A stretch of 64,000 nucleotides of DNA, from the NCBI GenBank assembly GCA_937864115.1, contig CALMII010000018.1, positions 1 to 64,000 of the forward strand. The letters run 5' to 3'. Source of the DNA: an uncultured Steroidobacter sp. (GTDB taxonomy: Bacteria > Pseudomonadota > Gammaproteobacteria > Steroidobacterales > Steroidobacteraceae). The position numbers were made by a program, and so were the translations under genes. Under the pieces are notes generated by a model. That model had not been told where the DNA came from, ran no database searches, and saw only the letters and a list, made by a program, of their open reading frames with translations. This document shows positions 1 through 6,959 of this stretch, piece after piece. Positions within the stretch are counted from its first letter, which is position 1. Every line of letters starts with the position of its first letter.

Positions 1-366
1 GGTGCCATGAAGGCGCTCGCGGCGACGGCTGCGACGCCGGCCAAAGTCGGCCCGTCGCTGAAGCTGGAGAACTATGCCGGTACGTACACCGACGCCTGGT
101 ACGGCAACATCGAAGTCGCGATGCGCGGCAAGTCGCTGGCCATCGATTTCAAGTCGACGCCGCGCATGGGCGGCACGCTCGAACACTGGCAGTACGACAC
201 GTTCATCACGCGCTTCGACGACAAGACCATCGAGCCCGCGTACGTGACGTTCAGTCTCGATGCGGACGGCAAGGTCGATCGCATCACGATGAAGCCGGTC
301 TCACCGATCGCCGATTTCAGCTACGACTACGCGGATCTGCTGTTCACGCCGGCGGAGAAGCCCTGA
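1..366 (+). CDS. Serine hydrolase (beta-lactamase family), C-terminal domain, 5' truncated by window
   Basis: The reading frame is open from base 1, so the gene starts outside the window. The visible 120 residues form the small beta-rich domain found after the catalytic domain in class C beta-lactamase-like hydrolases (DUF3471 type). It ends with DFSYDYADLLFTP, which closely matches the end of the complete hydrolase at 27900-29459 (DFSYDYEDLAFT). The two are therefore probably paralogues. No catalytic residues are inside the window, so the family call rests on this tail and the paralogue. Confidence 0.75.
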   Translation, partial: GAMKALAATAATPAKVGPSLKLENYAGTYTDAWYGNIEVAMRGKSLAIDFKSTPRMGGTLEHWQYDTFITRFDDKTIEPAYVTFSLDADGKVDRITMKPVSPIADFSYDYADLLFTPAEKP

Positions 367-387
367 GCTGTCTTCTGCGCGGATGTT

Positions 388-493
388 CCGCCCCCTCCTC
401 CGCGTAGCGGGGGAGGGCCGGGGTGGGGGCCTCTTACTGTGGGGCCGGCTTCAGCCGGCCTCTTTTCAGAGTCAGGCTGAAGCCTGACCCACA
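388..493. repeat. Dispersed repeats: family C (388-428) then family A (437-493)
   Basis: A family C element (CCTCCTCCGCG then AGCGGGGGAGGG) runs directly into a family A element made of two hairpins, GGCCGGCT-AGCCGGCC and GTCAGGCT-AGCCTGAC. These fill the gap between the hydrolase and the cassette array. No gene is seen in 367-536. Confidence 0.9.
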
Positions 494-536
494 AGAATCC
501 CCCGGCATTCACGCCCGAATCTGCTGTTACGGTCCA

Positions 537-1049
537 CTAGGTCGCATTGCGCCTCACAACCTCAGGAAGCCCGATCAGGTCGGTAACACCCATGTCTTGC
601 CCGAACTGGCTGAGCAGCGTTGTGAGCTGCCCTCGATGATGTGTCTGATGATTGAAGAAATGCGCCACGGCCAGCCACATCTCGTACTTTCGTGGAGCTG
701 GACTGGCGACGCTCACGTATCGAAGCTCTCCCGCCAGTGCGGCATCGGTAAGCGAGTCTGTCCATCGCACGATGACTTCATCGGTACCGACGCGATCTCT
801 GCGAAGCGCTTCGAACTCGGCGTGCAGTTCTTCGTCCAGGTTCCGTACTTGAATCGGATTGCCCAGGAAGCGACCCAGCCAGATCTTGTCTCCCAGCAGT
901 AGATGGTTGAGAGTGCCATGGACTGATCTGAAGAAGGCGCCGCAATCTCTCTTTCGATCGCTATCCGTTAGTCGAGCACAGGCTTCGTACAATCGCTCAT
1001 TCATCCAGCGATTGTATGAAGCCATGTCTCGTGCCAGTGCCGCGAGCAT
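537..1049 (-). CDS. DinB family protein
   Basis: A 170-residue helical protein of DinB/YfiT four-helix-bundle type. The N-terminal MASYNRWMNERLYE stretch, a central SVHGTLNHLLLGDKIWL histidine motif and a late HFFNHQTHHRGQ motif supply the three usual metal-ligand histidines. The cellular substrate of such proteins is generally unknown; some are thiol-dependent transferases. A good ribosome site (AGAGGAGA) precedes the ATG. The start lies about 20 bases after the attC-like site at 1070-1125, so this is probably the last cassette of the array. No attC-like site follows its stop codon. Confidence 0.85.
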   Translation of the reverse strand: MLAALARDMASYNRWMNERLYEACARLTDSDRKRDCGAFFRSVHGTLNHLLLGDKIWLGRFLGNPIQVRNLDEELHAEFEALRRDRVGTDEVIVRWTDSLTDAALAGELRYVSVASPAPRKYEMWLAVAHFFNHQTHHRGQLTTLLSQFGQDMGVTDLIGLPEVVRRNAT

Positions 1050-1069
1050 GCCGCAATCTCCTCTTTGCG

Positions 1070-1125
1070 ATCTAACGTATCGTCAACACCGTCCCACGTC
1101 TTCGCGCTTGACGGGCTTGTTGGGC
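1070..1125 (-). other. attC-like cassette recombination site
   Basis: On the plus strand the site opens with ATCTAAC and closes with GTTGGGC, matching the RYYYAAC and GTTRRRY core boxes. Inside are complementary CGTCAA and TTGACG boxes flanking a central loop. The total is 56 bases, a short but typical attC. On the minus strand it sits between the stop codon of the upstream cassette gene (1127) and the start of DinB (1049). Confidence 0.7.
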
Positions 1126-1126
1126 A

Positions 1127-1435
1127 TCAATCTGCATGCTTGTTGATCTGTGCCAGCGTCTTTCCCGCCACAAGGTAAGCAACGAGCGCCGCGGAAACCT
1201 GGATCGCCTGCTGCGACCACCTTCCTGGTTCCACGCCCGCCTGACGGAGCGCCATGGCGAGCAAGAGAAGAGATGCCAGAGCCGCGACTGCCGCGACCAG
1301 GAAGACGGCAATCCCTCTCACCGTTCCCACCGTACGCTGATGTTTCCTCTGTCTCCGCCACAACACCGAGGAGACGAGGATCGCGATAGATAGCGAGAGC
1401 AACACTTCCGAGAGATACGGCGGCTCGGTACTCAT
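1127..1435 (-). CDS. Small membrane protein, three predicted transmembrane segments
   Basis: A 102-residue protein with hydrophobic stretches at roughly residues 8-26, 40-63 and 75-95, and a basic loop (RRQRKHQR) after the first. No enzymatic motif is seen. It starts 3 bases after the stop of the XRE regulator at 1439-1696, so the two are almost certainly co-transcribed. They probably entered as one cassette, since no attC-like site separates them. Function unknown. Confidence 0.65.
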   Translation of the reverse strand: MSTEPPYLSEVLLSLSIAILVSSVLWRRQRKHQRTVGTVRGIAVFLVAAVAALASLLLLAMALRQAGVEPGRWSQQAIQVSAALVAYLVAGKTLAQINKHAD

Positions 1436-1438
1436 CTT

Positions 1439-1696
1439 CTATTCGCTGTATTGCCCACGTCCTTCACTCAGAGACGCGTCGCTTTGAACGCGTCCTTTGA
1501 CGGTCGCAGCTTCGGTGCGATCAAAAGCTGACGCTTCGACACCGAAAACAGAGGCCAGAGAATGCTTCGTTTCGAGACTGCATGTCTCGCCGCGTTCGAT
1601 GCGTTGGATGCTTCGAACACTCAGGCCGCAAAGCTCGGCCAACTGCTCTTGAGTCCAGCCCCGCTTCAATCGCAACTTGCGCACGGTCATGGTCAT
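1439..1696 (-). CDS. XRE-type helix-turn-helix regulator
   Basis: An 85-residue protein whose first 60 residues are a classic XRE/Cro HTH: RGWTQEQLAELCGLSVRSI then QRIERGETCSLETK. The tail is short and polar. It probably controls its own cassette, including the membrane protein immediately downstream. A second in-frame Met at residue 3 could be the true start. Confidence 0.85.
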   Translation of the reverse strand: MTMTVRKLRLKRGWTQEQLAELCGLSVRSIQRIERGETCSLETKHSLASVFGVEASAFDRTEAATVKGRVQSDASLSEGRGQYSE

Positions 1697-1790
1697 TCAC
1701 TTTGGATCCAGGCGGCCAAATATGAGTCCAGTCGGGCTCTTTGAACACGACAGGGACCCGACAGTGCACAAAAATCCGTTCCTTTCGCGC

Positions 1791-2060
1791 CTACCTCGCA
1801 GGCAGAGCATATTCGACATTCGTGAAACTCACGACGAGCCACTCTCCCGTGTCCTTGCTCATCACATACGTACCAATGTTTCCCACGGTGCTAAGTGATC
1901 GTACCTGTATCACCGCAACATCGGGTTTGACAAACCTGATCTTCTCAATCGTGTATGTCTTGTGATCGTCCTTTCCCGGCCCGGCATGAAACGTTCTGAT
2001 GGCCTCTCGTATTGCTGGCTTCCCCTGGTTCCATCTAGCGCAAACATTCGCGTCTCCGAT
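1791..2060 (-). pseudogene. SnoaL/SgcJ-like domain protein, 5' truncated, no start codon
   Basis: Reading the minus strand upstream from the TAG at 1791-1793 gives about 82 clearly protein-like codons. They include RWNQGKPAIREAIRTFH, KTYTIEKIRF and DTGEWLVVSFTN, matching the C-terminal two thirds of SgcJ/EcaC-type NTF2-fold proteins. The usual first helices are missing. The frame stays open upstream only through a palindromic repeat (2046-2160) and has no start codon near the expected N-terminus. I read it as a cassette gene cut by that repeat. It could still be translated as a fusion, but nothing supports that. Confidence 0.6.
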
Positions 2061-2160
2061 ACCTGGCCGCGGATTCGCGGATTTCGGATTGTGAGTCTCA
2101 TCGGTCGAGCCGCTTGTGCTCGGCGTCGCTTCAATCCGCGAATCCGTGGCACCGAAATCA
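2046..2160 (-). repeat. Cassette-junction repeat containing a 19-bp inverted repeat
   Basis: On the minus strand, TGATTTCGGTGCC directly follows the HAD gene (its TGA is the stop) and ends in GGTATCGGAGACGCGAAT. The same outer parts occur after the VOC gene at 4214-4255. Here the middle is expanded by inverted arms at 2065-2083 and 2133-2151 (17 of 19 positions matching), spaced by about 49 bases. It may be a divergent attC-type site or a small mobile palindrome inserted in one. Confidence 0.55.
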
Positions 2161-2847
2161 CTGCAAAGGCTGCCGATGACTATCGGCCGCAGCGCGCGGT
2201 TGAACGGTATTCAGCAGTTCAAGAAGCTGCGTCATGTCCGAAAAGACGTGATGCGCCCCAGCTTCGATGAGTCTATGCGCAGGGGTGTTTGCAGCAAATC
2301 CGAACGTGTGCATGCCCGCGGCGACGGCCGCCCGTATGCCGGTGGGAGTGTCTTCAACGACGGCGCACGCGGAAGGCGGAACGCCAATCTGTCGGGCGGC
2401 AAACAAGAAGACATCAGGCGCAGGCTTCGGCTTCGCTACATCAACCACGCTGAATATCCTCCCCTCGAAGCGCTTCAGCAGTCCGGTCGCACCAAGAGTA
2501 AGTCTTATCTTTTCGTGCTCGCCACTGGACGCCACGCAATAAGGAACGTCCAGACTGGCCAGCACTCTTTCAACACCAGGAATGGACCTGATTTGGTCCT
2601 TCAAGGCGGAGGCCGCGCGTTGCCGGAGCTCATCGACAAAGGTGCTCGGCGGAGGTTCACCATGCATTTCGGTGATCAGATCGATGCACTGAGGCATGGA
2701 GAGGCCGACGAAGCGCTCGAACATGTCCTGTAGCGAAACTGGCACCCCCAAGTTGTTGAGCATGGTGCAGAAGACCTGATTGGTGATGCTCTCGCTATCG
2801 ACCAGCACACCGTCACAGTCGAAAATGACAAGCTCAAAGACGCTCAT
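2158..2847 (-). CDS. HAD-superfamily hydrolase (phosphoglycolate phosphatase/beta-phosphoglucomutase-like)
   Basis: A 229-residue HAD phosphatase with all four motifs: I FDCDGVLVDSE near the N-terminus, II CVASSGEHE, III lysine in VAKPKPAPDVF, and IV VVEDTPTGIRAA. The alpha-helical cap and KPxPD signature place it with small sugar-phosphate or phosphonate phosphatases. I start at the ATG at 2847 (MSVFELVIFD) because the family begins there. An upstream in-frame ATG at 2868 lies within a repeated hairpin. It is a cassette-array gene, and its stop codon is the first bases of the junction repeat at 2046-2160. Confidence 0.85.
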   Translation of the reverse strand: MSVFELVIFDCDGVLVDSESITNQVFCTMLNNLGVPVSLQDMFERFVGLSMPQCIDLITEMHGEPPPSTFVDELRQRAASALKDQIRSIPGVERVLASLDVPYCVASSGEHEKIRLTLGATGLLKRFEGRIFSVVDVAKPKPAPDVFLFAARQIGVPPSACAVVEDTPTGIRAAVAAGMHTFGFAANTPAHRLIEAGAHHVFSDMTQLLELLNTVQPRAAADSHRQPLQ

Positions 2848-2863
2848 ATGAATGACGCCCAAT

Positions 2864-2902
2864 GCCATTGCTCACACGCGTGCATCTTCGCACGTCGCGT
2901 GG
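2864..2902 (-). repeat. 39-base hairpin repeat shared by two cassette junctions
   Basis: This segment matches 5895-5933 at 33 of 39 positions. On the minus strand it forms GCGACGTGCG/CGCACGCG with one unpaired A, a shape typical of attC cores. It encodes the tail ATCEDARV of the upstream HAD gene. Confidence 0.6.
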
Positions 2903-3576
2903 ATGGCTTCATTCGACATCTCTGCGCCCATGATCTTCAGCGCGGTCATGATGCCGTCTGGATTGCTGTAGTCACGGTAGACGAACCGTATCCCGATTTC
3001 CCGTAGCTCCTCGAAGCGACGCCCGATCCCAATCATTGGAATGCCGAGTTCTGAGGTGACCTTGGCATCCCAGGGAGCATCGCCAAAATACACAACTGAA
3101 TCGATTTCGAAACCGGCCCGAGCACAAGCGAGCTTGATGATGTCCCTGCGGCGCGGCGTGTCACTTGCCGTGGCATGTGGAAAGTCCCTCAATCTCAGCC
3201 CGCAGCACGCAAGCTTGAATTCTGCCTCTGAATCGAAACCACCGGTTGCAATGGCAATATGAGCGCCGGCCGATTGCAGGCACTCAATGAATTGAATGGC
3301 GCCATCAATCGGCGAGAAGTCGCCTGGAAAGTGAGGTTGTGCATCCTCAAGAAGGCGGCAGAATTCCTGCTTGATCAATTCTTCCTTGGTCTTCCACTCC
3401 GTATCGGCAGCAAGCAAGTGTCGGACGATGCCCGAGCTGGTGGGCTCATGGAAGGTGCTCCACTCAACCGAGGATAGCGACAGTCCTGTCACACGCTCAA
3501 TGGCCATTGCATAGCAACGCCCCTCGACTTGCTGCGTGTCGCAAATGGTGCCGTCATTGTCGAAGATCAAAAGCAT
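2872..3576 (-). CDS. HAD-superfamily hydrolase
   Basis: A 234-residue HAD protein: motif I LIFDNDGTICDTQ at the N-terminus, motif II AIATGGFDSE, motif III around TPRRRDIIKLA and motif IV VVYFGDAPWDAK. The GDAPWD form and the FPHA segment resemble the third array HAD at 4747-5355 (YYGDGHWDA). These two are therefore more similar to each other than to the gene at 2158-2847. The last residues, ATCEDARV, lie in a hairpin repeated elsewhere in the array, so the C-terminus was supplied by the recombination site. Substrate unknown. Confidence 0.8.
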   Translation of the reverse strand: MLLIFDNDGTICDTQQVEGRCYAMAIERVTGLSLSSVEWSTFHEPTSSGIVRHLLAADTEWKTKEELIKQEFCRLLEDAQPHFPGDFSPIDGAIQFIECLQSAGAHIAIATGGFDSEAEFKLACCGLRLRDFPHATASDTPRRRDIIKLACARAGFEIDSVVYFGDAPWDAKVTSELGIPMIGIGRRFEELREIGIRFVYRDYSNPDGIMTALKIMGAEMSNEAIHATCEDARV

Positions 3577-3583
3577 GTTTCAG

Positions 3584-3664
3584 GCCGAACGCGCTTCTGA
3601 ACCGCGCGGCGGGAAATCAAACGAACAAAGGTGCATACGTCTCACTGTGTTGATGGCGTTATCA
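3584..3664 (-). other. Degenerate attC-like junction
   Basis: The gap between two cassette genes is bounded by AACGC and GCGTT arms, with GCCGAAC on one side. The boxes deviate from RYYYAAC and GTTRRRY. I assign it by position and outer symmetry only. Confidence 0.3.
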
Positions 3665-4145
3665 GGCAGGCTCGTTCCTTTTCATTCTTGTTCTTCAGGT
3701 AGTGGATTCCGGCCGCACAAATGAGGCCCAACATCAAATTGGGTATCCATACGGCGAGCCTGCTGACGACGGCATACCAAGCGGGCATTCCTGCCAGAAT
3801 TCCCATAATTACGTTGCGAAACAGTTCGCCTTTGATCTCGAGGATTACCAGGCTGAATACGATTCCTTTGGAGATCCAGGATCGCCAAGGTAGCTTTTCC
3901 CATACCAGGAAGAGCACGCCATAGTAGAGCAGCGTGGGGACGATCGCTGTCGCTGCTCCCAGCACATCGATGTGCCAGGGATAAGGAAACTTCAGCATCT
4001 GCATCTCCGAAAGTTCCTTCCCTCTCTCAGCAATGATCGAATTCTGCACGTACTGAAGAAGGACATGAGCGCAAAAAGCCGAAAGCGCAGCCGCGACAAC
4101 GATTGATGCGGACAGGATTGAATGTTTACCTGTTGAACGGGTCAT
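3642..4145 (-). CDS. Membrane protein, about four transmembrane segments
   Basis: A 167-residue protein with hydrophobic segments near residues 8-28, 60-82, 92-108 and 128-148, a charged first extracytoplasmic loop (AERGKELSEMQ) and a basic C-terminus. No family recognised. I prefer the start at 4145 (MTRSTGKHS); an upstream in-frame ATG at 4187 would add a polar leader that overlaps the cassette junction. It is a minus-strand member of the cassette array. Confidence 0.6.
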   Translation of the reverse strand: MTRSTGKHSILSASIVVAAALSAFCAHVLLQYVQNSIIAERGKELSEMQMLKFPYPWHIDVLGAATAIVPTLLYYGVLFLVWEKLPWRSWISKGIVFSLVILEIKGELFRNVIMGILAGMPAWYAVVSRLAVWIPNLMLGLICAAGIHYLKNKNEKERACLITPSTQ

Positions 4146-4213
4146 CGATTTCTCGCTTGGCGTCCGCGCTGTGCGGCTCCCCACCAATCGCCAACACAGC
4201 GTGCATTGTCATA

Positions 4214-4255
4214 GATTCGTTTCCGATACCCGGCAGCGGCCCGGCACCGAAATCA
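4214..4255 (-). repeat. Cassette-junction repeat, short form
   Basis: On the minus strand TGATTTCGGTGCC begins with the VOC gene's stop codon, followed by CCGGGTATCGGAAACGAATC. The ends pair imperfectly. It shares its outer parts with 2046-2160, where extra sequence separates the same two ends. Confidence 0.55.
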
Positions 4256-4645
4256 TGAGCTGATGGGAGTGCAAAGCTCAACAAGCGAGCCGTCGGGGCA
4301 TCGGACATGGGATACGACCTGACCCCAGGGCTTGGTGATGGGCGCTGCCAGTTCGGCGGCTCCTGCCGTCAGTGCTCGCTGATGCGCTGAGGCTACGTCG
4401 TCGGTGACCAAGGCAATCTCAACACCCAAAGGCTTGGCTGATGAGTGGGCCTCGACATGGCCGGTTGGAAAATTCATCTCGCCGAGATCGTGTGACGCAA
4501 AAGCAAGCGTCGTTTGCCCCGTCTCAAGCTCGCCGTAAGTCCCGGATTCATGGAGAAACCTGCGTTCGAAGCCGAATGCCTGGGTGAAGAAGTCCAATGA
4601 TGCGGGAACATCGGGGACATAGATGATCGTGTATCCGAACTTCAT
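4253..4645 (-). CDS. VOC family protein (glyoxalase/bleomycin-resistance fold)
   Basis: A 130-residue VOC protein with two beta-alpha-beta-beta-beta modules. The start GYTIIYVPDVPASLDFFTQ and the end HVRCPDGSLVELCTP are characteristic, with a Glu metal ligand in the last strand. Roles range from drug resistance to dioxygenases, and nothing fixes the substrate. Its ATG is 18 bases after the attC-like site at 4663-4752 and its TGA enters the junction repeat at 4214-4255, a standard single-gene cassette layout. Confidence 0.85.
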   Translation of the reverse strand: MKFGYTIIYVPDVPASLDFFTQAFGFERRFLHESGTYGELETGQTTLAFASHDLGEMNFPTGHVEAHSSAKPLGVEIALVTDDVASAHQRALTAGAAELAAPITKPWGQVVSHVRCPDGSLVELCTPISS

Positions 4646-4662
4646 GGGGTGGCTCCTTTGAG

Positions 4663-4752
4663 GCTCAACGCTGCGCGTAAGCCGCGGGCAACGACGCTTC
4701 GCCGTTGCGAGCCGGGCGCGCGCAGCGTGCGCACTTGACGTGCTCGTTAGGC
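4663..4752 (-). other. attC-like cassette recombination site
   Basis: Minus-strand boxes are GCCTAAC (4752-4746) and GTTGAGC (4669-4663), enclosing 76 bases with a stable core (CAACG-ACGCTTCGC-CGTTG). The upstream gene's TAA stop is inside the first box. The GTTGAGC half, reading GGCGAAGCG through CGCGGCTT to GCGTTGAGC, is shared with the site at 5478-5570. Confidence 0.75.
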
Positions 4753-5355
4753 GGCATTCGGCTCATATCTGGATAACCCATTGAGCTTTGTACCCACAGG
4801 AACAAATTGCCACCCAAGCGCTTCGGCAGCGACGGCATCCCAGTGTCCGTCACCATAGTACGTAACGGTGTCGAAGATGCCATTCAGTTGCCGGAGCGCG
4901 TGAAGCATTATTTCCTGCCTGTCGAAATGGTCGTCCGAAGTGGCCAGCGGAACCCCTGCCACTGGAAAGCCGGATAGCGATAGCTTCAGTAGTGCCGAGC
5001 CGTGCCACCCGCCCGTTGCGTAAGCAATGCGATGCGTAGTCGAATTGTGCAGGCTCTGCACAAAGACCCTCGCGCCTGGTATCTCCGCGAACGGACCGTG
5101 CTCAGAGACATGACGATGGATGCTTTCAACGAAGTGATCTCGAACTGCGGCCACTCTCTCTGGTGTCGCCTCCATGGCATTGTCATTCAGAATCTCGGTC
5201 AAAATGCCGGCGGCGGTGAATTGCGTGTACATCCCCCAGGACGGACGCAGGCTGACATCGCCAAGCACATCGCGGACTGACGCCAAGTACAACGCGTCGT
5301 CATTTGCGTCGGACTGCAGGAGCGTGCCGTCTATGTCGAAGATCGTTGCCTTCAT
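4747..5355 (-). CDS. HAD-superfamily hydrolase
   Basis: A 202-residue HAD phosphatase: motif I TIFDIDGTLLQSD at residues 4-16, motif II IAYATGGWHGSALLK, motif III around DRQEIMLHAL and motif IV TYYGDGHWDAVAA. I start at ATG 5355 because motif I then sits at the usual position. An upstream in-frame start at 5400 adds unrelated residues. Its stop codon lies inside the attC-like site at 4663-4752. About 120 bases between the preceding attC-like site and the start hold no recognisable gene. Confidence 0.82.
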   Translation of the reverse strand: MKATIFDIDGTLLQSDANDDALYLASVRDVLGDVSLRPSWGMYTQFTAAGILTEILNDNAMEATPERVAAVRDHFVESIHRHVSEHGPFAEIPGARVFVQSLHNSTTHRIAYATGGWHGSALLKLSLSGFPVAGVPLATSDDHFDRQEIMLHALRQLNGIFDTVTYYGDGHWDAVAAEALGWQFVPVGTKLNGLSRYEPNAA

Positions 5356-5477
5356 TCTTGTGCCGCCCAGGGCTTGTTGGGAAAGCTCACAGGAACCCAT
5401 CCACCGGAACGGAAGCGCCCGGCGGGGGCGTCTATGCTCTGCTCTGCGATATCTGACTTGCTCCTATTCACATTGAA

Positions 5478-5570
5478 GCTCAACGCCGTGTGCAAGCCGC
5501 GAGCAAAAGCGCTTCGCCAAGTCGGGCGTCCGCAGGTGCCCACGATTCCGTGGAAGTCCAACAGTTAGTT
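5478..5570 (-). other. attC-like cassette recombination site
   Basis: Minus-strand reading ends in GTTGAGC (5484-5478), preceded by GGCGAAGCGC and CGCGGCTTGC, the same 3' half as the site at 4663-4752. The opposite box is AACTAAC (5570-5564), one base off consensus. The spacing of 93 bases is close to the 90 of its relative. Confidence 0.65.
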
Positions 5571-5638
5571 CAGGGTGTCCATCAAACGGAAGGAAGCGTC
5601 GCGTCGGCCCTAGCGCTTTGCTGGCGCTTCTTGGGCTC

Positions 5639-5869
5639 TCACGGCTGTTTCCTACGAAGCCAGTGCGGGACAACCAGAAAGGTAACCAGGCACACGGCTA
5701 CCGATCCAATAATCACAACCGGTGCGACCCAAGCCGGTAACCCACCGAAAAGCTCCAAGACTCTCGACGCTGCTAGGCGACCTATGACTACACCGAGCAA
5801 CGCACCAACGACACCCCATAACGCTACGTTAAGGCTGAGTCGTTTCTGTCCAGCTGAGTCTGCCGCCAC
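5639..5869 (-). CDS. Small membrane protein, two transmembrane segments
   Basis: A 76-residue protein with hydrophobic segments around residues 15-35 and 45-67 and a basic C-terminus (HWLRRKQP). I choose the GTG at 5869 because AAGGAG stands six bases before it. The in-frame ATG at 5899 lies inside the repeated hairpin at 5895-5933. No family recognised; cassette-array member. Confidence 0.5.
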   Translation of the reverse strand: MAADSAGQKRLSLNVALWGVVGALLGVVIGRLAASRVLELFGGLPAWVAPVVIIGSVAVCLVTFLVVPHWLRRKQP

Positions 5870-5894
5870 AATTGCTCCTTCTTGAAGTGTGAAC

Positions 5895-5933
5895 GCCATT
5901 GCTCAGGCGCGTGCGTCCTCGCACGTCGCCTGC
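5895..5933 (-). repeat. 39-base hairpin repeat shared by two cassette junctions
   Basis: Second copy of the element at 2864-2902. It keeps the same stem with one bulged A and flows into GAGCAATGGC. In one frame it still reads LQATCEDARA before a stop, echoing the tail of the HAD at 2872-3576. The flanks contain GAAC on one side and GTTC on the other, like weak attC boxes. Confidence 0.6.
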
Positions 5934-5954
5934 AGAAATTTGTTCGGCTGGTCC

Positions 5955-6359
5955 TCACTGAAGCGACCTGAGTGTCTTGCTGAAGGCTGGCAGCCCGAGT
6001 TCCCTCGCCTTGTTACTGAACTCTGATTCGTTCAACGGGCCTACCACGACAGCGCCCGGATCGGAGTGCGGCTGGTCGTTATTGCTGTCGATGAAAAAGT
6101 AGTTTGTGACGTTCTTGTTGCCATCGGGATGCTGCTTCGCCACCACGTACCGTCCATCCCACCCAACCGCGAACACCGTCTCATCGATTCTCCCAACTGA
6201 GGTCCCTTCGCCGAGATCATAGCCAAGGCGTGGCGTACTGGGATCGTCGATCCAGATGAGAATATACGGGCCGCCGCGCCACTCGATCCCAGAGTTCCAA
6301 AGACCACACGCCCCCATGTAAAGGCACAGTGATGCCAGTACCAGACGTGCGACAGTCAT
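5955..6359 (-). CDS. Putative lipoprotein, unknown function
   Basis: A 134-residue protein beginning with a short signal sequence and lipobox (LYMGAC), so probably a membrane-anchored lipoprotein. The mature part is rich in Asp, Gly and Tyr (WDGRYVVAKQHPDGN, NYFFIDSNNDQ) and resembles small cassette-borne DUF3997-type proteins; I am not sure of the family. I start at ATG 6359; the longer reading begins with TTG inside the attC-like site. Confidence 0.6.
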   Translation of the reverse strand: MTVARLVLASLCLYMGACGLWNSGIEWRGGPYILIWIDDPSTPRLGYDLGEGTSVGRIDETVFAVGWDGRYVVAKQHPDGNKNVTNYFFIDSNNDQPHSDPGAVVVGPLNESEFSNKARELGLPAFSKTLRSLQ

Positions 6360-6374
6360 TGCCTGCTCTTTGAA

Positions 6375-6446
6375 GCCCAACGTTTGACATGAGAAGCGCT
6401 TGGAGGCCGTAGGCCGGAAAGCGTCCTCTCGATGGAAGGGTTGGAC
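6375..6446 (-). other. attC-like cassette recombination site
   Basis: The best site in the array. Minus-strand boxes are GTCCAAC (6446-6440) and GTTGGGC (6381-6375), both on consensus. The core CGCTTTCCGGCC-TAC-GGCCTCCAAGCG folds into a near-perfect hairpin with bulges. The total is 72 bases between the stop of rpiB and the start of the lipoprotein. Confidence 0.8.
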
Positions 6447-6474
6447 GCCACTCCTAGCCTGAGAAGCATGTGCT

Positions 6475-6912
6475 TCATGTCAGATTGATCTTCGCAACAC
6501 GAACTGCGTGTCTTCCACCTTCAAACGCAGCAGTTAGAAATGCATTGACGATATCTATAGCGGTTCCTGTCCCAACGACTCTCGCTCCAATGCAAAGCAC
6601 ATTAGCGTCATTGTGTTGACGAGCCATCTTTGCGCTTAGAGGCTCGCTGCATACGACTGCCCGTACCGCGGTATGCCGATTCGCTGCTATGGACATACCT
6701 ACGCCAGTGCCGCAAACCAATATTGCACGTTCAATCTCTCTACCTTCAACGGCTTGCGCCACTGCATGCGCGAAGTCGGGGTAGTCGCACGAATCGCTTG
6801 TGCTGGTGCCGAAGTCGCGCACTATGACTCCCTGCTTGTCGAGTTCTTTCGCTAACGCGAGCTTGAGTTCCAGGCCCGCGTGATCGGAAGCTATGCCAAT
6901 TTGCTTTGTCAT
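6475..6912 (-). CDS. rpiB: Ribose-5-phosphate isomerase B family (RpiB/LacAB)
   Basis: A 145-residue sugar-phosphate isomerase: IGIASDHAGLELK at the start, DYPDFAHAVAQAV, the catalytic loop CGTGVGMSIAANRH and a late HNDANVLCIGARV. It interconverts ribose-5-P and ribulose-5-P, or related sugar phosphates, in the cytoplasm. It is the first gene of the cassette array, and its start follows a lone GTTAGAC core box by 47 bases. A core-metabolism isomerase as a cassette is unusual; a specialised substrate is possible. Confidence 0.85.
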   Translation of the reverse strand: MTKQIGIASDHAGLELKLALAKELDKQGVIVRDFGTSTSDSCDYPDFAHAVAQAVEGREIERAILVCGTGVGMSIAANRHTAVRAVVCSEPLSAKMARQHNDANVLCIGARVVGTGTAIDIVNAFLTAAFEGGRHAVRVAKINLT

Positions 6913-6959
6913 GATCGGGTTCTCGCGGGAATGAGCCTATCCGCACCGCATTGAGTGGC

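Noticed and set aside
1697..1790. An attC site between the SnoaL fragment and the XRE gene
   Set aside because: GAAC and GTTC occur, but neither fits the boxes and no complementary core was found.
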